Source: Phytoseiulus persimilis (taxonomy: Eukaryota > Arthropoda > Arachnida > Mesostigmata > Phytoseiidae). Taken from it: a stretch of DNA of 64,000 nucleotides. Made by a program: the position numbers and the translations under genes. The notes beneath the pieces were generated by a model, which saw nothing but the letters and a program-made list of their open reading frames with translations, searched no databases and was not told the origin of the DNA. The first letter of the stretch is position 1, and every line of letters begins with the position of its first letter. The stretch lies in the NCBI GenBank assembly GCA_037576195.1, contig CM075102.1:42280745-42344744 (forward strand), given 5' to 3'. Shown one piece after another: positions 58,050 to 64,000 of this stretch.

Positions 58050-59579
58050 CACGCCGTCGTTGCCCGACCGCTTCCCGCCTCCAGGGCTAGTGGTGCTTCT
58101 TCCCGAATAGAGAGCCCCTCGCGGGTGGCTCGGCTGATTCAGCCAAAGCTCGCACAAAGCGATGTCTCCTCTGCGGCCCGCACGCTGCTCTCGACCGACG
58201 TCACCGCACCCACTGACGACGAGACGCGGCGAACCCTCGAGGCCAAGCACCCAGAACCTCCTTCCTCTGCGGCGCGGTGCCCTCCGGCGCCCACGCCAGC
58301 TGCTTCCGTCGACGAGGCACAGCTCTCGGATCCAGAGATACGTGCAGCCATCCTTAGCTTTCGCAGCAGGGTTGAGTGGAGGTCCGGATGGAATCCGCCC
58401 GCGTCACCTCAAGGACCTCATCGTTGAAGACTCATGCCCTCTAGTCAGTGCCCTCACTAAACTCTGCACGATGGTGATCAACGGAAGACTTCTAGATTTC
58501 GTTTTGAACACGTTCCATGGTGCCAATCTGCTCGCGCTGCGCGTAAGGATCGGCGGGATCCGGCCTCCCGCTATCACGGCAACACGGTGAGACGTCTCGC
58601 AGCCGAAGTCGCTGTCAGGAAGTTCCGAGACCCTATCCGCGATTTCATTGCGCCCACCCAGCTGGGTTTCGCCGTAAAGGGTGGCTGTGAGGCCGCCGTT
58701 CACGCTGCCACCAGCTTCTCGGAGGTGAACAGCGATTCCGGCAAGATTCTCGTCAAATTGGACTTTGCGAATGCATTCAATACTCTCCGCAGAGATTCCA
58801 TACTCGAAATGATCCGGTCCAACTTTCGTTCGCTCCATCGCATGATCCAACAGGCTTACCGGAGCCCCAGAAAGTTCTTCTGGGAGGACCAGGTCATTCT
58901 GTCGAGAAGTGGGGTGCTGCAGGGAGATCCTTGCCCTCTTTTGCGCCGCTTTGCAGAAACTCGTGTCCACGTTGGTATCGGAGTTCAGGTCCTGGTTCCC
59001 CGACGATGGCACACTCGGTGGATCAATGAAATCCGTTATGGCGGACATCCAGAGAGTCAGAACATTCGTCGAGGTCCCGAGGCTCGTGTCTGGACAACAC
59101 CACACTCCGCATCGCTGCCGGTCTCCGCCTGGGGCTTCCGCTCTGCGCACCTGATCTGTGTGCCAGGTGCAGCTCCACCAAGTCCGCGTTGGGTGACCAC
59201 GGTTTCTGCTGCTCCCGGCGCGCGGGCCGCCATTCTCGCCACAGAGCTCTCAACGCCGTCATCTCCCGTGCGCTCGGTTCCGCGATGATCGCCAGCCAGC
59301 TTGGACCCACCGGCCTGTCGAGAAACTCGGCACTCCGTCCCGGATGGCATTACGCTGTCATCGCGGGCAGCGGGGAGGTCGCTCGTATCGGATGTGAGCA
59401 AGTCAACCGAGGCCTCCCTCAAATACTTCGGTCGCCGAATAGAGGCAACTTCGGGGGACAGAACGACGTCAGAATTCCTGTTGCAAAAACTATCAATCGA
59501 GATTCGAAGGGGCGACAGTGCAGCCGTTATAGGAACACTGCCGACCGGACCCGACCTGGCTGGCATCAGGGAATTCTAG
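58050..59579 (+). pseudogene. LINE-C reverse transcriptase with C-terminal finger and endonuclease-like region
   Basis: The order across frames is: a linker with L-A-Q-S-D-V and L-S-T-D-V-T-A-P (58050-58360); G-G-P-D-G-I-R-P-R-H-L-K-D-L (about 58376); G-G-I-R-P; Q-L-G-F-A-V-K-G-G-C-E-A-A-V-H-A (about 58660); palm motif A K-L-D-F-A-N-A-F-N; S-G-V-L-Q-G-D-P; W-F-P-D-D-G-T-L-G-G-S at the catalytic D-D box, where Pro replaces the usual residue; then a Cys/His region with R-H-S-R-H-R-A-L-N and P-D-G-I-T-L followed by S-L-V-S-D-V, which recalls a restriction-like nuclease core. The frame changes near 58360, 58570, 58930, 59070 and 59335. The tail T-L-P-T-G-P-D-L ends at the stop 59577-59579. The family is widespread in invertebrates; this copy is dead. 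Confidence 0.75.
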
Positions 59580-59639
59580 GATAGTGCCCACTCATCTATT
59601 ATTTGGAAACTTGCCCAATAAATTTTCGTAAGAAGGCTC
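59580..59639. other. 3' flank of LINE-C
   Basis: A short AT-rich spacer containing AATAAA at 59619-59624, then the left edge of family A copy 3. No poly(A) tail is visible. Confidence 0.35.
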
Positions 59640-60048
59640 GCTCGCCATTGATAATAATCTCGACACTACGGATTCGACGAAGATTGTCTCTCCTGATCGA
59701 TCAACATGAGATTGCAGTCTCCAGTTTTGAGTACATTCCTGATTTCTCACATGAAACTGACGCATCAATTCACAAATTCTGATCGAGTTCTCTGTGACTC
59801 CTGAACTCCGCTCACTCGGAGAGAAGAGATTTTGTGCTGAGAAACCGTCCTCTCCATACGAGAAATTCCGAGGGGGCCTTAAGACTTGGAATAGTTTCCA
59901 ATAAGAACGCTCCCTCATGATATGAGGAGGGGGGGGGGACAACATCTCCGTTCACCCTGCCAAGCCGTATTGAAGCGAGTAAATCGAACATCTCAGTCAC
60001 AAGTGACAAGTTCATCAGATCTTCATAAAATCTAGCGTTGCTGACGAC

Positions 60049-60745
60049 ATGGATCTCGAGTTTTTTTAAAACTATTCGAATTTCAGTTGCGAGCGGAACT
60101 ATATCGAGGCGGTTGATGGAACTGGGGGCACTCATTCTCTCGCAGGAGAGCATACAAGTCCAACCCAGAGCATTTCGACGGAATCTACAGAACTTGGACA
60201 ACACGCCCGACAAGAGACTCCGAGAGGAGATAATGCCGTGTCGACGCTCCCCGAAATATTCGACGTTGGTCGCACGAAGATCGTCGAATTGGTGACAACC
60301 CCCGGGGCAACGGAACAGCCTCTCCGAGAAACGCCGCGTCCTGCCGAAAACCTTGCTTTTTAAACGAAGACGGAATGGGGTCGGCGCAGGTTGGGATGTG
60401 CTCGTCGATATGGAGCACCGACTTAGGAACTCCGAAAGAGGTGATTCGAGGCTCAAACTGGCGGAGAGACTGATGATTCCAAGAACGGAAGAGAGTGCGA
60501 GGCTTCCCGCGTCCACCTTCGCTGCCCCTTCGGCTGCCACTCGTGCGTCCGAGGGCGCTCACGAGCGCGGCGCCTCCGAAGCAATCAAGACAACAACTGC
60601 GGGGGTCCGGAGGATGGTACCCTGGCCTTCAAACTTGTGTGCCGGAACCATCCCGAAATCAAGACCAGAACCCTATCGCGGAGCTCCCACCTTTAACTCC
60701 GAGCATGATTCCGATCCAGAATGAGTTTCGCCGACTTCTCTCACG
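60049..60745 (+). pseudogene. Decayed inverted relative of the family A gene (copy 3)
   Basis: It opens ATG with Met-Asp-Leu-Glu and hits a TAA after six codons. Further pieces in shifting frames: S-T-L-P-E-I-F-D-V-G-R-T-K-I, aligning with the T-L-R-K-L-L-G-I-G-R core; N-S-L-S-E-K-R-R-V-L-P; N-S-E-R-G-D-S-R; and the end M-I-P-I-Q-N-E-F-R-R-L-L. It has multiple stops and at least one frameshift. Confidence 0.55.
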
Positions 60746-61040
60746 ATAATATTTTGTACTCAGTAGACTTCGTACAATATTTCCCGGCTCCGAATGACCT
60801 CTCCTGCGCTCTCCTCAGAACCCCATGACTTTCGGGAGAATCTCTTCCGGAGTCCAGACAGAAATGATTGGAATGAAATTCTTCAACTCTGCTCCCTCGC
60901 TCGATTGCCTCCTCAGCTTTGAACCATTTTTCAGCAGACACGGAGTTGGTATGAATTGAATAATCTTTTTTTTTACGGGGGAGTTCGGGAAATCCAGACG
61001 GGCAGGGACCGAAGCTTTCCCCTCGCTGGCGTCCGAGCAA

Positions 61041-61046
61041 TTTATT
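61041..61046 (-). promoter_or_regulatory. Polyadenylation signal of family A gene, copy 3
   Basis: AATAAA on the minus strand, 172 bases past the stop, in the context TTTTTGAATAAATTGCTCGG shared with copies 2b and 5. A short stretch at 61062-61105 with two related ATATGT-like segments is specific to this copy. Confidence 0.6.
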
Positions 61047-61217
61047 CAAAAATACAAGTTTATTTTAGCCGATGCAACTAAATACATATAAACTAATGCC
61101 TATATGTATTCCATTGACTGATGTGGATGTCGAACAGAAGTAGAGTTGCTTCAAAAGTCGGCGTAATCTCTTGACCCCCTATGGTTGAGGGGTTGCCATG
61201 TTTGGTCTCCCAACAAG

Positions 61218-61694
61218 CTAAACTTCCATGCGAACTGGGGCGCCCGTCCTTGAACGCCGCGTTTTCGGCTTGGCTACTCGAGGAGTCACGACGCGCTTTA
61301 TCGGGACACTCCGAGGACGAAACACTCCCTTGTGGGTGCTGGCCATCGGTTTGAAGGATTTTTGCGACGGAGAGCGTCGCTTTTTCGATGAGCTGGCACG
61401 GGGTTTCTGTTTTGCACGGAACATTTTTTTGGCCTTGGGGCGGCCTATGCCGAGCAACTTACGAAGCGTCGAGATGAAACTTGGCCTCTTCAGGCTCATC
61501 CGTGTTCCGTCGGTCGGTGGCTTGGAATCTTCCGAGTTCACCGGAATGCTCGGAGCCCCTCCTGTCTCGGAACCTTTGATCCTGTGGGAGGATGGGAGCC
61601 TCCATGTTGCAGTTCCGGCCTGGGAGGGCCTCGCTGTGAATCGCAACGCGGACAAATCGTTGATGAGAACGTCGAGATCCATGTTGTAGCTCAT
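61218..61694 (-). CDS. Family A basic protein, copy 3 (158 aa, unknown function)
   Basis: Intact frame of 158 residues from ATG at 61694. Same plan as copy 2b: M-S-Y-N-M-D-L-D-V-L start, Pro/Ser-rich middle, S-F-I-S-T-L-R-K-L-L-G-I-G-R-P-K core, K-K-M-F-R-A-K, S-K-K-R-R-S, Q-K-S-F-K-P-M, and a basic tail. Predicted soluble, highly basic; no signal peptide. The leader carries TTTAAGTAC at 61751-61759, about 60 bases upstream, at the same place as in copies 1 and 2b, and could act as a TATA-like element. The short spacing from ATG to that box implies a short 5' UTR and no intron. Product and role are unknown; a nuclear or chromatin protein, or a transposon-encoded accessory protein, are both possible. 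Confidence 0.6.
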   Translation of the reverse strand: MSYNMDLDVLINDLSALRFTARPSQAGTATWRLPSSHRIKGSETGGAPSIPVNSEDSKPPTDGTRMSLKRPSFISTLRKLLGIGRPKAKKMFRAKQKPRASSSKKRRSPSQKSFKPMASTHKGVFRPRSVPIKRVVTPRVAKPKTRRSRTGAPVRMEV

Positions 61695-61750
61695 GGCTGT
61701 GTCCGGTTGGAGATCTGATGAGCTTGTGGCTACGAAGCTTGTTCTCAGAG

Positions 61751-61759
61751 TTTAAGTAC
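61751..61759 (-). promoter_or_regulatory. Conserved TTTAAGTAC box upstream of family A gene
   Basis: Found at the same distance (about 60-70 bases) before the start codon in copies 1 (36627-36634), 2b (53201-53208) and 3. The sense strand reads GTACTTAAA, which could serve as a TATA-like element. Conservation may simply reflect shared ancestry. Confidence 0.3.
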
Positions 61760-61950
61760 GATTTGGGCGGAGGCGGAGTTGCTCTCCTCCTCAAATCGTG
61801 GGAGAGTGTTCTTCTTAGAAGTTCATCCCAGATCTGGAGGGTTTCTCGGTTCTTGTCGGAAGTGGGGTTCAACCCTCAAATTTCGCCACCCTAGTAGAGC
61901 GCCGAAGAGGTCTATTTCAGTGTGCACCCTGAATGTAATAATGCACAACC

Positions 61951-62209
61951 CAGGGGCGTACCCAGCTTTTTTTGGGGGTGGGGGGCAAGGATGTGATGAT
62001 GATGCCTATGATGATGATGATCATCGTCTCGAGATTTTCATGACGCAATCAACATGGTTTTCGAACCTGTGAGAATTTTCCTGATAAGACTGAATCTTTG
62101 TGGAACTTTTTCGTCCATTAAAGTAGAATATAATCCACCCTTCCCAATAATATCGAAGAGTTTTGGGGGGGGGGGCATGGCCCCCTTGGCCCCCCTGGGT
62201 ACGCCACTG
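61951..62209. mobile_element. hAT-type MITE (259 bp)
   Basis: The ends CAGGGGCGTACCCAG (left) and CTGGGTACGCCACTG (right) are 15-bp inverted repeats with one mismatch, of the CAGNG form typical of hAT elements. The 8-bp sequence GCACAACC flanks it on both sides (61943-61950 and 62210-62217), the size of a hAT target duplication. Family A copy 1 has the uninterrupted site at about 33263-33290. The interior is G/C-run-rich near both ends and has no coding capacity, so it needs a transposase from elsewhere. Confidence 0.93.
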
Positions 62210-63247
62210 GCACAACCAACCGATCGGATCCGCGAGCCCATATTCCGCAGGGAATGAATGACTGCCCCGCCTCGCGCGGAATGTTCGCGCCCGATCCTTC
62301 GCAGGGGCAGTTCGTCGCCTTTTGCAACAGTCATGAAGTTGGTTCTCAACTAGGCTCCAGTCGGTTGTTCGGAGTTGAGGGAGTCCTGCGAGCGTGAATT
62401 GTTCAGTGGAATCTACGCCCTCCTGTTCTCCGAGTGCTTCACATGGAGCACCCCTGGAATGAAAGGGACCATAAGTCCATATAGAAGATCGAAATGAATC
62501 CATCCACATTGCGTCATCAAATCATTGTAGCTTCCCTTTTCGCACAGAGTTTTGCTTGGTCGGCCGCACAACGAGAACGCGATGCCTCAAGGGAGAACCG
62601 CTCATCCCAGATGACGAAGACGCGGGCTTCCCGGAAACCCCCTTCACAAACACAGGATTTCACGGGAACCCACCACGCCTCTCCGAGAAATCCCGCTTAT
62701 GAGGCTCGCACCGATAGCGAAACAGGCGACGAGAAAAAAGCGGCACTCGAGCCTTCAGAATTCCGAGCCACAACTAAGACGAAGCTTATATCAGACTGGT
62801 ATTGCTTTTATCAAGATCTCAAGCTTAACCTGCGGAGAAGGATCAGTTTCCGCTCGGAGCTTAGAAGACCGGAATGAGCGAGCATGTTCACGGAATTCGG
62901 ATTGCTTCCGCGCAAAAATACTCCGAACGACGAGCCGCCGGAATCCGCTTCAGATCATGGGCTAGAGCATTGCCACTGTGCTGCCACTAGCTCCTCCTGA
63001 TCGATCAACATGAGATTGCAGTTTCTCACATCAAACTGACGCATCAATCCACAACTTCCGATTGAGTTTTCAGTGACTCCTGAACTCCGCACATTTAGAG
63101 AGGAGAGAAATAGTTCTGAGGAACCGCGATCTCCACAAGAAAAACTCCGAGAGGACCTCAAGACCTGGAATGGTTTCAGAGCTCGGGGATCTCAGTCACA
63201 AGTGACGAGCTCATCGGATCTTCATGAAATCAACCGTTGCTGACGCC

Positions 63248-63590
63248 ATGAATCCCGAGTTTCTCAAAATCAGAACTCTTCGAATTGCAGTTGCCCACGA
63301 AACTCTAGCGAGCCGGTAAATCAACCTTGGGGCATTCATTCTCTCGCAGGGGCAGACAAGTCCAACACAGAGCATTTGACAGAATCTACGGAAATTGGAC
63401 TATCCGCCCGGGAAGAGATCAGCTCAAGAAAATATAACGTCATTGAATAGCTGCGTGCCCCGGTGCAACGGAACAGCCTTCCCGAGAAACGCCGCGCCCT
63501 GCCGAGTAGATCCTGCTCATCGAACGATGACGAAATAGGGGTCGGCGCAGGTTGGGATGTGCTCATCAATATGGAGCAGTGACTCAATCA
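63248..63590 (+). pseudogene. Decayed inverted relative of the family A gene (copy 4)
   Basis: It opens with ATG (Met-Asn-Pro-Glu-Phe-Leu-Lys), has in-frame TAA and TGA stops, and later shows N-G-T-A-F-P-R-N-A-A-L-P-S-R-S in a shifted frame, equivalent to the K-R-R-x-P-S-K-S block. Similarity to the family stops near 63590. Confidence 0.5.
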
Positions 63591-64000
63591 TGCTCGTCGT
63601 CACCATCAAGATTAGCTTCCCTCATCGACCGGAGATCGATACAATATGATCTCGGGAGCACGAGGCTCTGGCAGTACCGAGAAAAAAGATTCGCTTGTCC
63701 ATCTAATCCGCCCCTTGGGGAAAGGCTGCAGCTCGACGCCCTCAGCAGATCTAAACATCGAACCAGAGAATCGGATGAATGGAGCGGTTGAGACTTGAAT
63801 TCATTGTAACCAGCTAACTCGACGAGAAGCGCTCCAGCGATGTCCTGGGTGCCACACGCGATCCACATCCAGGCTTAAATTTTGTAGCTGGGGGCTTTTT
63901 CATTTTTGCGCGCCGCTTTTCGCGCTCCAGGGATAACTGTCATCTGCAGATCCTATCTCAACAGACTACTCGTGCGATTCCCCGTCTCTTTTGCTAATTT
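63591..64000. other. No recognised feature
   Basis: Sequence after the last family A copy. No gene, RNA or repeat recognised. Confidence 0.45.

Larger units (their letters stand above)
59640..61930. repeat. Family A repeat, copy 3
   Basis: The most complete two-gene copy: left leader (59690-60048), decayed rightward gene (60049-60745), leftward 3' region with AATAAA (61041-61046), intact leftward gene (61218-61694) and its leader (61700-61860). The right leader aligns with the left leader in inverted orientation, for example around TGGGATGAACTTC / TGGAATAGTTTCC, which shows the two genes are inverted duplicates. Confidence 0.8.
61925..63590. repeat. Family A repeat, copy 4 (left part only)
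   Basis: It matches copy 1 from 33263 to 34140 at clearly high identity (for example ATCGGATCCGCGAGCCCAT and GAATGAATGA), then 34640-34990. It carries the hAT MITE and a 65-base difference at 62440-62509. It ends inside the decayed rightward gene near 63590. It directly follows copy 3. Confidence 0.8.

Noticed and set aside
60185-60562. Leftward frames opposite the decayed rightward family A gene
   Set aside because: Conservation and the shared stop position fit the plus-strand frame better; these are probably shadows, though with decayed copies the choice is not certain.
62021-62509. Minus-strand open frame shared between family A copies 1 and 4 (33214-33516 and 62230-62509)
   Set aside because: Two alternative frames are equally conserved between the copies and replacement changes are common, as expected for noncoding duplicate sequence; one also runs into the hAT MITE.

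Overview
The window looks like nuclear DNA of an arthropod, plausibly a chelicerate such as a mite. The evidence is a Mos1-type mariner, a Ty3/gypsy element with very short LTRs, several LINEs of types common in chelicerate genomes, AATAAA polyadenylation signals and a short TTAGG-type run. By eye the base composition is near 50% GC. Nothing suggests bacterial DNA: there are no operons, no tRNA, no rRNA and no CRISPR array.

The window has two halves, separated by a 327-base assembly gap at 32490-32816. From 1 to about 32.5 kb I recognise no gene with confidence and no transposon; the sequence is probably intergenic or intronic, with a few exon-like islands. From 33 to 64 kb the sequence is dense with repeats: nested transposons, decayed retroelements, tandem arrays and fold-back structures.

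The most interesting content is a multicopy repeat (called family A here) at about 33.2-36.8, 47.1-48.0, 49.4-51.0, 51.65-53.3, 59.6-61.9 and 61.9-63.6 kb. Its better preserved copies carry a short intronless gene for an unrecognised basic protein of about 130-177 residues (four intact reading frames, one truncated). Four copies have the same downstream layout and all five share an AATAAA site. In most copies a decayed, inverted relative of the gene lies opposite it, so the two face each other tail to tail. A stretch compared codon by codon between two copies differs almost only at silent sites, which suggests selection on the protein.

Between the family A copies lie: a chelicerate-type LINE split by a 1.29-kb mariner (TA duplication, 26-bp inverted ends) and by a deleted gypsy element; a second LINE with an RT core; a 45-bp satellite at two places; a 0.7-kb fold-back built of 15-mers; a third LINE (RT plus a C-terminal zinc-finger and endonuclease-like region); and arrays of a 15-17-bp ACATTTTGGCGCA motif in both orientations. 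Family A copies also carry two small inverted-repeat insertions, one of which is a clear hAT-type MITE with an 8-bp target duplication.
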